NCBI RefSeq assembly: GCF_018343535.1 | Contig: NZ_JAGYPF010000006.1 | Span: forward strand, 124,001 to 188,000 | Source of the DNA: Neobacillus rhizophilus | GTDB taxonomy: Bacteria; Bacillota; Bacilli; Bacillales; Cytobacillaceae | Length of the DNA: 64,000 nucleotides | Direction of reading: 5' to 3' | In this document: positions 34,330 through 42,780 of the stretch, in pieces | Layout of the letters: each line of letters starts with the position of its first letter | Position numbering within the stretch: position 1 is the stretch's first letter | Notes under the pieces: model-generated | What the model saw: only the letters and a program-made list of their open reading frames with translations | Databases searched by the model: none | Told to the model about the DNA's origin: nothing | Program-made: the position numbers and the translations under genes

Positions 34330-34772
34330 AACTCTATGAAGCTCTCATAACTACCGATGCTTCACCTTCTCTTCTTGCTCGGGCGTTATGAACCCTCTCA
34401 TAACTACCGAAGTCTCCTTTTTCTTCTTGCCCGGGTGTTATGAAGCTCTCATAACTACCGAAGCTCCACCTTTTCTTTTGGCTCGGGCGTTATGAACCCT
34501 CTCATAACTACCTAAGCCTCCTTTTTCCTTCTCGCCCGGGTGTTATGAAGCTCTCATAACTACCGGAGCTCCACCTTTTCTTTTCGCTCGAGCGTTATGA
34601 AGCTCTCATAACTACCGATACCTCCTTTTCCTTCTCGCCCGGGTGTTATGAAGCTCTCATAACTACCGGAACTCCACCTTTTCTTTTGGCTCGGGCGTTA
34701 TGAACCCTCTCATAACTACCTAAGCCTCCTTTTCCTTCTCGCCCGGGTGTTATGAAGCTCTTATAACTACCA
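34330..34772. repeat. tandem palindromic array, GTTATGA...TCATAAC family (second locus)
   Basis: About nine units spaced ~50-57 bp apart with core GTTATGAAGCTCTCATAAC or GTTATGAACCCTCTCATAAC, followed by TACCG or TACC(T/A)A. Linkers alternate between two types (TTCTTTTGGCTCGGGC and CCTTCTCGCCCGGGT), so the array looks like duplications of a two-unit block. The same core family, with different linkers, forms the array at 1.9-2.3 kb. It fills the gap between the SDR and sigma-factor genes. Confidence 0.92.
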
Positions 34773-34814
34773 AACCATCTTATTTTCAGTCGGTTTAGTA
34801 GAAATAAAAAAAGA

Positions 34815-34860
34815 GTGTCCACCTCACGTGGACAAATGTCCACGCGTGGTGCCTGACACC
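34815..34860. repeat. REP-like nested hairpin, GTGTCCACC...GGTGCCTGACACC
   Basis: Outer arms GTGTC/GACAC enclose an inner perfect inverted repeat CGTGGACA-AA-TGTCCACG. It lies 10 bases behind the sigma-factor stop. Full-length relatives are at 57014-57060 and 60172-60227, and truncated ones at 38750-38795 and 51092-51104. Confidence 0.85.
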
Positions 34861-34870
34861 CTAAAACACC

Positions 34871-35386
34871 CTATCCTGCCGCCAAAATCCGCCGCAGCTG
34901 TTTCCTTGCCCGGTAAAGCCGAGTTTTGACGGTGGCGGATTTGAGGTTGAGTCTGCTGGCAATTTCAGTTTCTTTTAGTCCGTACTGCATTTTGAGTATC
35001 AGTACTTCCCGGAATTCCTTGGAGAGGTTCTCTATTGAGCCCCCGATCTCCTCCTGAAAAAGCCGGATGACGGCTGCCTCCTCTGTACTAGAACCGCTGC
35101 TCGATCCGACACAGTGCAGCGGTTCTAGTTCGGCATAGTCCATCGGTGTCCAATGGCGTCTTTTCTCCGACCTAAGAAAGTCAATCGCGGTTCTCGCGGT
35201 AATGGCCGAGAGCCATGCTCCTAATTTGCCATTGTCCTCGACCGTGTCCAATTTCCGGTACGCCTTTAAAAAGGATTCTTGGACAATATCCTCTGCCAAA
35301 AACTCATCTCTAGTATACTGATAGGCAATATAATATAGCCGTTTTGCGTGTTTGGAATAGACCTCATTAAAATTTACCGCGTTCAT
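34871..35386 (-). CDS. ECF-type RNA polymerase sigma factor
   Basis: A 171-residue extracytoplasmic-function sigma factor. Region 2 runs from YSKHAKRLYYIAYQYTRDEFLAEDIVQESFLKAYRKL, with the -10 binding DIVQE(S/T)FLKAY motif and FLRSEKRR. Region 4 is LSKEFREVLILKMQYGLKETEIASRLNLKSATVKTRLYRARKQLR. The ATG at 35386 follows GGGAGCG. It is the last gene of a ytrA-like operon, 13 bases behind the permease gene. No anti-sigma gene adjoins it, so control may come from the operon's GntR regulator. Confidence 0.93.
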   Translation of the reverse strand: MNAVNFNEVYSKHAKRLYYIAYQYTRDEFLAEDIVQESFLKAYRKLDTVEDNGKLGAWLSAITARTAIDFLRSEKRRHWTPMDYAELEPLHCVGSSSGSSTEEAAVIRLFQEEIGGSIENLSKEFREVLILKMQYGLKETEIASRLNLKSATVKTRLYRARKQLRRILAAG

Positions 35387-35399
35387 TTCTCGCTCCCGC

Positions 35400-37370
35400 T
35401 TATCTAAAATGATTTTTAATAAACTCTGGCACATGCTCCTCATCAAAAAACATAATTTCCTTGAAATTTCCGCCATTATAATACACAACTGCCGCATATT
35501 CGTGGCGAGGATTGGATCCGGCCTTTTCCAATACTTGCTCAATTTGGCCTTTATCTGTGATTTTTAATGCATTCTTGCTCTTTTCAATAGCCGATTCTAG
35601 GCCTAAATCAGAATCATTAATCTCGGAGAAATCACCCTTTGCTACCACGACATGTGAAATATCAGCAGCGGTTAGCCTCGCCTGCTCCAGCATTTCCCTT
35701 TCCTTCAGCCAGTTTGTAAATTTCACATATGTCGGCATATAATCTAAAACAACAGATTGCTCCTTTCCTAAGTTAAATTCTATAAAGGCACCCCCGTTTG
35801 TATAATACATATGATCGTCATACGTTTCCGCAAGAACATCCTCTTTTAATAGAGACAGCGCCTGCCTTACGTCCTCCGGCGTGGAAAGAGTGACAACTTT
35901 GTTCAAAGGCCCATTTGCCCTGATTTGCAGATATTTTACTTTCTTTTCAGACATCATATAAATCTCTTTTGAAGTCATTTTAAATTCCTTCGATTCGTAA
36001 ATAGGCTTATAGAAATCTTCATATAGGCGCGTCATGACACGGTATTGGCGGACAACCTTCTGGCCATTTTTCAATTCATAAACGATAAAAAAGTCTCGAT
36101 CAGCTTTATTATTTTCCTGCTGATTAACTTTTTTATTGGCTAAGATTTGTTTATGCAATTTCAGGACGGCATCTATGTTTTCAGGTTCCTTCATCGGTTT
36201 TGGGTCAAAAACATCTCCGTAAAACCCATCATATCTCATATAAAAATTCGGGTTGTCCGTCAGCAGGGCATTCTTAATTTCACTTTGTTCGGGAACTCTA
36301 TTTTCATAGAATCCAAGCGCCTGGACCCCTAGCACAAACAGGGCCATAGCAGCTAAATAAACAAAAAGGCCCTTAATCCGGGTGAATACCCGCCATGTCT
36401 TAAGCAGCACCATCTCAGCCGCAAAGTAGCCAATGCCTGCCCCGATTCCATAGCCAAACAGGGTCCAGCCAAGGTTTTTAAAGGAAACATCGTTAAAATA
36501 CGACCCTCCCAGCAGCATGAAGCAAAAGGCAGTCCCATATTTAAAGACGGAACGCAATTTCGGAAAGGCGATCGCTTCGGAGGCCGACTCCAGGTTTCTT
36601 TTTTTATAAAAAAACAGGGACAGCCCGTACAGGACAAGTGTCATAACGATATACAGCACAGCATCCTTCCATTGAAAAGCTCGGCTTTCAAGAACGGTGA
36701 CAAAGGTGATCGGTGATAATTTTTCCAACTGGCGGTTTAAGAAAAAGTCACTCGGAAATCCATAAAGCAAGATTTTCAAATTATAGGACAGCAATACGGT
36801 AATCCCGATTGGGAAAAATAGAAAAACATACGCCAGTACGGCTTGAACTACCGAGATTCCCGTCATAATTCCAACAAATACGCTTGCTATATACAGGAGC
36901 AGCGTAATAACGATGATTGTGCCTGACCAGTAGAGTAAATCATGTATAGTGAACAAGCTGCCGAGGTCATAGGTGAAATGCATGATGTAGACGATTCCTG
37001 TTACGATGGCAACCGGCAGGATGAGCAGCACCATTCCTGTCAGGGCGTAATGGTGAAAAATTCGACTCCTTTTTAACGGAAGACTGTGCATGAGGTCCGC
37101 TGCTTGTTTGACGTGCAGGAACCGAAACAAAAAGACAGCCAAAATGACAGGGGCAATCGCAATCAGGAAAACCTGAATCTCGTAGTCATATTGATAAAGG
37201 TTGTTACGAGACTGATAGTATAAGAAATTATCAGAATCTGAATATAGAATTAATAGAATACGAATCGGAAGGACAAATAGCAACCCTAGCAAATAAATAA
37301 CGGAAATCCATCCTGTACTCCGGCCCATTTGCAGCATTAGTTCTTTATTAAACAACGACATTTTTGATGG
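35400..37370 (-). CDS. ABC transporter permease with large extracytoplasmic domain (YtrC/D-like)
   Basis: A protein of about 656 residues. The first ~390 residues hold about ten helices in an ABC-2-like layout with the LMHSLPLKRSRIFHHY motif (substrate-loop L-P-x-x-R). The remaining ~270 residues form a soluble outer domain without a motif I recognise. The ATG at 37370 lies inside the 3' end of the ATPase gene, with GGGGG 9 bases upstream, so translation is coupled. It is the partner of the upstream ATPase, in an operon of the Ytr type that responds to cell-wall antibiotics in B. subtilis. Confidence 0.85.
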   Translation of the reverse strand, partial: PSKMSLFNKELMLQMGRSTGWISVIYLLGLLFVLPIRILLILYSDSDNFLYYQSRNNLYQYDYEIQVFLIAIAPVILAVFLFRFLHVKQAADLMHSLPLKRSRIFHHYALTGMVLLILPVAIVTGIVYIMHFTYDLGSLFTIHDLLYWSGTIIVITLLLYIASVFVGIMTGISVVQAVLAYVFLFFPIGITVLLSYNLKILLYGFPSDFFLNRQLEKLSPITFVTVLESRAFQWKDAVLYIVMTLVLYGLSLFFYKKRNLESASEAIAFPKLRSVFKYGTAFCFMLLGGSYFNDVSFKNLGWTLFGYGIGAGIGYFAAEMVLLKTWRVFTRIKGLFVYLAAMALFVLGVQALGFYENRVPEQSEIKNALLTDNPNFYMRYDGFYGDVFDPKPMKEPENIDAVLKLHKQILANKKVNQQENNKADRDFFIVYELKNGQKVVRQYRVMTRLYEDFYKPIYESKEFKMTSKEIYMMSEKKVKYLQIRANGPLNKVVTLSTPEDVRQALSLLKEDVLAETYDDHMYYTNGGAFIEFNLGKEQSVVLDYMPTYVKFTNWLKEREMLEQARLTAADISHVVVAKGDFSEINDSDLGLESAIEKSKNALKITDKGQIEQVLEKAGSNPRHEYAAVVYYNGGNFKEIMFFDEEHVPEFIKNHFR

Positions 37371-38247
37371 CATAGCCGATATCCCCCATTTCGTAAATAA
37401 AGATTTCTTCAAGTGTTAGTGGGAGCAGGTCAAAAATGACGGGATGAGTCTCGATAATTTGCTTTGCTATTGCTGCCTCTTCACCCCTGACGATAAGCAA
37501 ATGGACACTTCCACGTTTTTCCGCATGAAGCGGCTTTAGTTTATCGAGCAGTCTATCCGGCAAGCCATTCTTATATGCAACTTGGACTTTGTGGACATTG
37601 GACTTTAGATCATCCAGCTCTTTCTCGATTAATAGTGTCCCTTTGTGAAGGATACCGATATGGTCGCAAATGTCCTCAATTTCCCGAAGGTTGTGGGACG
37701 AAACGAGAATCGTCATTTCCCTCTCCGCAACATCTTGAATCAGCAGATTTTTCACCTTTTTTCGAACAACCGGGTCAAGGCCATCCATTGGTTCATCAAG
37801 GATGAGAATGTCCGGTTTTGCCGCCAGGGCCATGATAAAGGCAATCTGCCGCTGCCAGCCTTTGGAAAAGGATTGAATTTTCTTATTTACATCCACCTCA
37901 AACGCCTGAGCCAAATTCTTAAAGCGTTCCTCATCCCAACTCGGATAGCAGTTACGGTAAAAACGGGCCATTTGCCTCGTGGTATATTGCGGGAAAACGT
38001 ATGGATGATCTGGTATAAAAACAAGTTTTTCTTTGAGGTGAACGTTTTCAAAAACGGGCTGCCCGTCAATCGTGACTTCCCCTTGATCCTGTCGGTAAAT
38101 ACTCGCGAGCAGCTTGATAATTGTTGTCTTTCCTGCTCCGTTTGATCCGATTAATCCATATATTGAACCCGTTTGAATGGTCAGGTTGACGTTTTCAATG
38201 GCTGTGTATCGATCAAATTTTTTCGTTACGTTTTTAAATTCAATCAT
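37348..38247 (-). CDS. ABC transporter ATP-binding protein (YtrB-like)
   Basis: A 299-residue ATPase. Walker A is G34-SNGAGKTT-42 and Walker B is DILILDEPMDGLDP. The signature is the Ytr/EcsA-like FSKGWQRQ in place of LSGGQ, which is normal for this subfamily. A C-terminal domain (about 215-299) is added. It lies 5 bases behind the GntR gene and overlaps the permease gene by 23 bases. Confidence 0.92.
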   Translation of the reverse strand: MIEFKNVTKKFDRYTAIENVNLTIQTGSIYGLIGSNGAGKTTIIKLLASIYRQDQGEVTIDGQPVFENVHLKEKLVFIPDHPYVFPQYTTRQMARFYRNCYPSWDEERFKNLAQAFEVDVNKKIQSFSKGWQRQIAFIMALAAKPDILILDEPMDGLDPVVRKKVKNLLIQDVAEREMTILVSSHNLREIEDICDHIGILHKGTLLIEKELDDLKSNVHKVQVAYKNGLPDRLLDKLKPLHAEKRGSVHLLIVRGEEAAIAKQIIETHPVIFDLLPLTLEEIFIYEMGDIGYAIKNVVV

Positions 38248-38252
38248 GGCTG

Positions 38253-38630
38253 TCAGGCTCCCCCCTTTGAAGCATCAAGGTCTTGAATGAGACTGATCAG
38301 TTCTTGGGCAGGAATCCCGAGGTATAAGGCCTCCAAGATTAATTTCTCCAGTTCCTTCTTCATTTCCACAATCTTCTCCTTGTCAATAGCTTTTTGGTTA
38401 GGATTGACAAAGCTTCCCTTTCCTTTGACAGAATAAATAAACCCCTGCGTTTCAAGCTCTCGATATGCCTTTTGAATCGTATTTGGGTTGATGGAAAGCT
38501 CAGTTGCAAGCTGCCGGACCGATGGAAGCTGTTCATCAGTCTTGAGCAGCTCATTCATAATCAGTTCCTTCATTTTGTCCACCAGCTGTTCGTATATCGG
38601 CTTTCGGCTCCTCATATCCAGCTCAAACAT
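38253..38630 (-). CDS. GntR family repressor, YtrA subfamily
   Basis: A short GntR regulator of about 125 residues: a winged helix (PIYEQLVDKMKELIMNELLKTDEQLPSVRQLATELSINPNTIQKAYRELETQGF) followed by only ~50 residues with leucine-rich helices. This is the YtrA layout, without a ligand-binding domain. The ATG at 38630 has GGGGG 8 bases upstream. It is the first gene of the operon and very likely autorepresses at the palindrome at 38658. Confidence 0.92.
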   Translation of the reverse strand: MFELDMRSRKPIYEQLVDKMKELIMNELLKTDEQLPSVRQLATELSINPNTIQKAYRELETQGFIYSVKGKGSFVNPNQKAIDKEKIVEMKKELEKLILEALYLGIPAQELISLIQDLDASKGGA

Positions 38631-38657
38631 AACTGGGTGCCCCCAATCTGTATTAAC

Positions 38658-38678
38658 TGTACTATCATACATAGTACA
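38658..38678 (-). promoter_or_regulatory. YtrA-type operator
   Basis: Eight-bp perfect arms TGTACTAT and ATAGTACA, 5 bases apart, about 28 bases before the GntR start codon. The GTACTA/TAGTAC half-sites agree with the known YtrA operator of B. subtilis. Confidence 0.85.
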
Positions 38679-38749
38679 CCATGATTATATTCCATCCGTT
38701 TCCAAAAGGGAAGCACTAATTTGGAAAATATACGTAAAAGATTACAAAA

Positions 38750-38795
38750 GGTGTCAGACACCGCGCGTGGACATTATCCACCTGAGGTAGATAAA
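38750..38795. repeat. REP-like hairpin repeat, inverted and partly decayed
   Basis: GGTGTCAGACACCGCGCGTGGACATTATCCACC is the reverse-oriented relative of the 34815 element. The outer arm has collapsed to the palindrome GGTGTC-A-GACACC. It lies next to the terminator at 38799. Confidence 0.75.
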
Positions 38796-38798
38796 ATG

Positions 38799-38841
38799 AA
38801 AAAAAGCTAGATAACCCTTATTGGATTATCCAGCTTTTTTA
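38799..38841 (-). terminator. terminator of the aminoacylase operon
   Basis: AAAAAAGCTAGATAA / TTATCCAGCTTTTTT arms with one mismatch. T-rich tails lie on both strands, 92 bases beyond the aminoacylase stop. Confidence 0.85.
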
Positions 38842-38897
38842 TGTTGGTTTTCGATTATTGGTATTTGAACTGTTTCTATACATGCACCCATTACTAA

Positions 38898-38915
38898 AGG
38901 TGCCAGGCACTTTGT
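38898..38915. repeat. short palindrome AAAGGTGCCAGGCACTTT
   Basis: AAGTGCC-T-GGCAC-type perfect palindrome behind the aminoacylase gene. It resembles the GGTGCCTGACACC arm of the REP-like repeats. Confidence 0.5.
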
Positions 38916-38932
38916 TTTCTTATTCGCCTATT

Positions 38933-40111
38933 CTATTTATCATTCAGGTATGCCCATGCATATTGTGCGTAGAGTTCGGCGCCGGTTGCGAGGGCGTCTT
39001 CGTCGATGTTGAATTTGCCATGGTGGTGGGCCCATTGTGTGTCTTTTTCAGGGTTGCCGCAGCCTACAAGAGCAAAGCTGCCAGGGGCCTCCATCATGTA
39101 TTCGCTGAAATCTTCGCCGCCCATGGTTGGCTTTTCGAAGTAGACGACTTCCTCGCCAAATGCTTCAGAAGCGGTTTTTTGAACAAGCTTCGCACTGTAC
39201 TCGTCGTTGTTGACCGCCTGGGTGCCGTGAACATAGTCAACCTGCGCCGTCGCACCGTAAATAGCAGCGACCTGCTTGGCATACTGCTTCAGCTGGGTTT
39301 CAATATGATCTCTTACTGCCGGGTCAAAACAGCGGACCGTTCCTTCAATGTACGCATTTTCAGCAATCACGTTAAACCGCGTCCCGACAACCATTTTCCC
39401 AACCGTTAGAACTGCCGGCTGCTGCGGATCGACGGTGCGTGAGACTACTGATTGGACATTCATCACAAATGAGGAAGCCACAACCGCTGCATCAATACAA
39501 GCTTGTGGAATCGCCCCATGACCGCCTCTGCCTTTGAACGTGACGGTAAATAGGTCTGCGGACGCAAAGGATGGACCAGGATTGCAGGAAACCTTTCCTG
39601 TTGGCATCTGTGACCAGATATGGATGCCGAAAACATTATCGACCCCTTCCATCGCTCCTTGTTTCACCATTGCTTTCGCACCTGTCGCCACTTCCTCGGC
39701 CGGCTGATAAATCAATCGGACATTACCAGGCAGTTCTTCTTTAATCTCATTCAGAGCCTTAGCGGCAATCAACAGCATCGCTGTATGGGCATCATGGCCG
39801 CAAGCATGCATTTTGCCATCTTCTAGGGACGCATACGGAAGTTCCTTATTTAATTCCTCCACCGTCAAGGCATCCATATCCCCCCGCAGCCCCACGGTTT
39901 TTCCAGGCTTCCCGCCTTCAATCGTGGCAATGACTCCCGTTGGTTCTGTCTTCCGGTACGGGATCCCAAGGTTCTCAAGGTACTCGCAAATAAAGGCGGT
40001 TGTCTTAAATTCCTCCCAGGACAATTCCGGTTCACGGTGAAACTTTCTGCGCAACTCTACTAATTCTTCGTTATATTTTTGAATCGCTTCTTTAATTTTT
40101 GCATGAATCAT
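38933..40111 (-). CDS. M20 family amidohydrolase (N-acyl-amino acid hydrolase type)
   Basis: A 392-residue M20D peptidase-like hydrolase. Metal-binding segments are LRGDMDAL (usual H/D at 79-83), HACGHDAHTAMLL (Cys/His ligands), the catalytic PAEE (about 136-139) and a late GGEDFSEYM. The dimerisation domain opens at FKGRGGHGAIP. It removes acyl groups from amino acids or opens similar amides, yielding free amino acids. It starts 2 bases after the stop of the carbamoylase gene, with GGAGG inside that gene. Third gene of its operon. Confidence 0.9.
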   Translation of the reverse strand: MIHAKIKEAIQKYNEELVELRRKFHREPELSWEEFKTTAFICEYLENLGIPYRKTEPTGVIATIEGGKPGKTVGLRGDMDALTVEELNKELPYASLEDGKMHACGHDAHTAMLLIAAKALNEIKEELPGNVRLIYQPAEEVATGAKAMVKQGAMEGVDNVFGIHIWSQMPTGKVSCNPGPSFASADLFTVTFKGRGGHGAIPQACIDAAVVASSFVMNVQSVVSRTVDPQQPAVLTVGKMVVGTRFNVIAENAYIEGTVRCFDPAVRDHIETQLKQYAKQVAAIYGATAQVDYVHGTQAVNNDEYSAKLVQKTASEAFGEEVVYFEKPTMGGEDFSEYMMEAPGSFALVGCGNPEKDTQWAHHHGKFNIDEDALATGAELYAQYAWAYLNDK

Positions 40112-40113
40112 AG

Positions 40114-41343
40114 CTATTCTGCCTCCGTTAACGTTTTTGCTGCTTCGTATAGAATCTCGACTGCATTGGCGATATCTTTACTGCTGGACCACTCTTCCGG
40201 ACAATGGCTGAGCCCGTCCTTACTAGGAATAAATAACATAGCCACGTCGGTCACATCCGAAAGGACCATCGCATCATGGCCCGCACCGCTGTTGATGGAG
40301 CAATAGGAAAGATTCAGTTCGCTGCATTTCTGTTTTAAAAGTGAAACAATCTGTTGATTCATCACTTTTGGCGGCATGTACAATTGCTGCTGGACTGTGG
40401 TCTTGATCCCATGGCCATTATAGGATTTTACCCATTCCATTACCTTCTCGACCGCTTCAAGGACGCGTTCTTCTTTTCCGGAGCGGATATCGACGGTAAA
40501 AACTACTTTATCAGGAATCACATTTGCACCATTCGGCCAAACATTGAGCCGGCCGGTGGTGATGACTGTTCCATCCCCTTCCTTGCAAGCGAATTCCGGG
40601 AATTTAGCAATCATTTGTGCAGCCGCTACTAAAGCATCCGCCCTGCGGTCCATTGGAGTAGTGCCCGCATGCCCTGCCCGTCCTTCAACGGTTACTTCCA
40701 ATTGGGTTAGACCGACAATGGCTTCCACCATGCCAATCGGAATGCCCTTTTCTTCCAGGATTGGTCCCTGTTCAATATGCAATTCCAAAAAGGCCTTCAG
40801 CGTTTTTGGGTCCCTTTTTTTCTGCAAAGACGGGTCGAGGCCAATTCCCGTCATTGCCTCGACAGTCGTCTTCCCATCTTTATCGGTAATGTTAAAAAAC
40901 TCTTCCTCTGTCAATAAGCCGACAATCCCCCTAGAACCCATCAGACCGCCGCCAAATCTTGCTCCCTCTTCTTCTATCAAGGCGATCACTTCCAATGGGT
41001 ATTTAGGTTTTAGGTTATTTTTCGAAAAAAGACCCGCTACCTCAAGCCCTGCCACCACACCGGCAGGACCATCGTAGGACCCGCCGTTCGGCACGGAATC
41101 AAAGTGGGAACCGACTAGGACACTAGGTGCATCCTTTAACGTGCCTTCGAGTTTACCAAAAATATTGCCTAAACCATCTTCACGAACCGAGAGTCCGTAT
41201 TCCTTCATAATTTCTTTGATATAATTACGAGCCTGCAAGTCCTCTTCACTATATGTCAACCGGGTCGTCCCTTTTCCCGGTGTGGCAGTAAATTGACTCA
41301 AGATCTCAATATGTTTTTCGATTCTTTGCTGTAAATCGCTCAA
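40114..41343 (-). CDS. M20 family N-carbamoyl-L-amino acid / allantoate-type amidohydrolase
   Basis: A 409-residue member of the hydantoinase/carbamoylase branch of M20. Metal ligand segments are VGSHFDSVPNGGSYDGPAGV, IEEEGARFGGGLMGSRG and LELHIEQGP, with GRAGHAGTTPMDRR in the dimer domain and SGAGHDAM near the end; all are hallmark segments. The TTG start follows GGAGGG by 6 bases. It lies 14 bases behind the carrier gene. It probably hydrolyses N-carbamoyl (ureido) amino acids taken up by the carrier. Confidence 0.92.
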   Translation of the reverse strand: MSDLQQRIEKHIEILSQFTATPGKGTTRLTYSEEDLQARNYIKEIMKEYGLSVREDGLGNIFGKLEGTLKDAPSVLVGSHFDSVPNGGSYDGPAGVVAGLEVAGLFSKNNLKPKYPLEVIALIEEEGARFGGGLMGSRGIVGLLTEEEFFNITDKDGKTTVEAMTGIGLDPSLQKKRDPKTLKAFLELHIEQGPILEEKGIPIGMVEAIVGLTQLEVTVEGRAGHAGTTPMDRRADALVAAAQMIAKFPEFACKEGDGTVITTGRLNVWPNGANVIPDKVVFTVDIRSGKEERVLEAVEKVMEWVKSYNGHGIKTTVQQQLYMPPKVMNQQIVSLLKQKCSELNLSYCSINSGAGHDAMVLSDVTDVAMLFIPSKDGLSHCPEEWSSSKDIANAVEILYEAAKTLTEAE

Positions 41344-41357
41344 TGTTTTCCCTCCAA

Positions 41358-42569
41358 TTATTTCAAGAATCCAACAAAGATGCCGGCTAGAATGACCGAT
41401 ACGATGGTCACTGTGATGAAACCACCCACCAGCATTGGCGGCAGCATATGGCTTGTCAGCATTTCTCGTTCTTCCTCGTCATCTGTTAGCGACTTGATTA
41501 CCTCATTGGTAATGATATAGTCAGCCGGAAATCCGTATAAGGCAGTCAGGGAAACGGCAAACGCCATATCTTTGCTCACCTTCAAAATCTTGCCGGCGAT
41601 AAATGAGAAGATATACATACCGATGACGGCTAAAATGATGGTTCCCACCAATGGGAATAGAATTTCCATCATCATGCTTGGTGTCGCTTGTTTTAAGCCG
41701 TCAAATATAAACAGCATCAGCGCCATAATGGCTAAACCAAAACCGTTGGCTTTTTGCAAGACCTGTTTTTCCAAAAAGCCAGCACTTGAGGCGATAACCC
41801 CAAACAGCAAACATAGAACAAACGGACTGATCGAAACAACCGGTGCAGCTAACGTTGAAACAAGATAGGCAAGATAAGCAACCAACGCAAGTCTGAAAAA
41901 CTTAAAGAAATCGGTGTTGTATTTATCGGGTAAATTTTTAAAGAGCTTTAGCTCTGGTTTGGCAACGGCGGAAGCGGCGGCAACCTCTGTTGCCGCAGTT
42001 ACCTGCTCCTTAACTGCAGCAATTTCCCCACTGCGGTACTGCTTCAAAAGTCTTTTTCCCTCTTTCTTTAATACGATTGAGGTGATCGGATAACCTGCAA
42101 ATCCCTGAACAACATAGATAACAATAGCAAAAACGGATAAAGATGCGAGGCCTGCTTCCTTTGCCCCTTCAGACATGATTAACGCAGAAACTACCCCGCC
42201 GACTAATGGAGGAATCGCCACAACGACTGTCTGAAAACCGAAAATAAGGCTGCCCACAGTCATCAACATGGCAATAATCCCAAGGATTCCAGAAAGGGCA
42301 ATGACAATCGTTTTCCATTGCTTTTTCAATTCTTGAAGAGATAGCAATGTGCCCATATTGGTGATGAGTAAATACATCATCATCGTGGCAACAACGGGCG
42401 GTACACCGGAAATCGCTACGATATCTTTTGGAAAAAAGGTCCAATAACCAGTAAGGAATAACACTGCACTGACAAATATCGATGGTACCCATGCTTTTGT
42501 CCGTACGGCAACCAGGTCTCCTACTAATAAAATGAATACTACTATGACTAAGGCTAGCATTTGTGACAT
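41358..42569 (-). CDS. multi-pass membrane carrier, probably for the operon's substrate
   Basis: A 403-residue protein with about eleven helices in two halves joined by a cytoplasmic loop (about 165-225, with an Ala/Val-rich TAATEVAAASAVAKPELK). Inverted half-repeats with Gly-rich re-entrant-like segments (GVPPVVATMMMYL; ALYGFPADYIITNEV) suggest the ion-transporter superfamily with a GltS/malonate-carrier-like design. I cannot name the family with certainty. It is the first gene of the operon, behind a strong promoter, which suggests uptake of the acylated or carbamoylated amino acid that the next two enzymes use. Confidence 0.65.
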   Translation of the reverse strand: MSQMLALVIVVFILLVGDLVAVRTKAWVPSIFVSAVLFLTGYWTFFPKDIVAISGVPPVVATMMMYLLITNMGTLLSLQELKKQWKTIVIALSGILGIIAMLMTVGSLIFGFQTVVVAIPPLVGGVVSALIMSEGAKEAGLASLSVFAIVIYVVQGFAGYPITSIVLKKEGKRLLKQYRSGEIAAVKEQVTAATEVAAASAVAKPELKLFKNLPDKYNTDFFKFFRLALVAYLAYLVSTLAAPVVSISPFVLCLLFGVIASSAGFLEKQVLQKANGFGLAIMALMLFIFDGLKQATPSMMMEILFPLVGTIILAVIGMYIFSFIAGKILKVSKDMAFAVSLTALYGFPADYIITNEVIKSLTDDEEEREMLTSHMLPPMLVGGFITVTIVSVILAGIFVGFLK

Positions 42570-42638
42570 AAAATCACTTCACTTTCTCTAAGATGGAATA
42601 TTAATATTTCGTGTTGCTAAATTATTGTTATTATAAGA

Positions 42639-42703
42639 ATAATAATATAATTTTATTTTTCGGTCAATTTATAATTTTTCCATTCTTCAGGTAAACGTTT
42701 TCA
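42639..42703 (-). promoter_or_regulatory. strong promoter with upstream cre-like site
   Basis: On the minus strand: TTGACC (42667-42662), a 17-base spacer and TATTAT (42644-42639). A catabolite-response-like sequence TGAAAACGTTTACC (42703-42690) matches the CcpA consensus TGWAANCGNTNWCA except at the last base. It lies about 60 bases upstream of the start point, a position used for CcpA activation. Confidence 0.65.
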
Positions 42704-42780
42704 AAACATTTACCCCATTATCCGCAAATAAATTGTTATTTTAGTAGTTTTATAAAATTATTCTAAAAAATCTAAAACCA

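Noticed and set aside
34330..34772. Possible CRISPR array or coding repeat
   Set aside because: Linkers alternate between two recurring types instead of being unique, and the open frames across the array are interrupted; it is the same palindromic family as at 1.9 kb.
38858..39409. 183-codon plus-strand frame at the end of the aminoacylase gene
   Set aside because: It overlaps the conserved C-terminal third of the aminoacylase and has no start signals.
40544..41077. 177-codon plus-strand open frame opposite the carbamoylase gene
   Set aside because: Antisense shadow of a well-conserved M20 gene with all metal-site motifs on the other strand.
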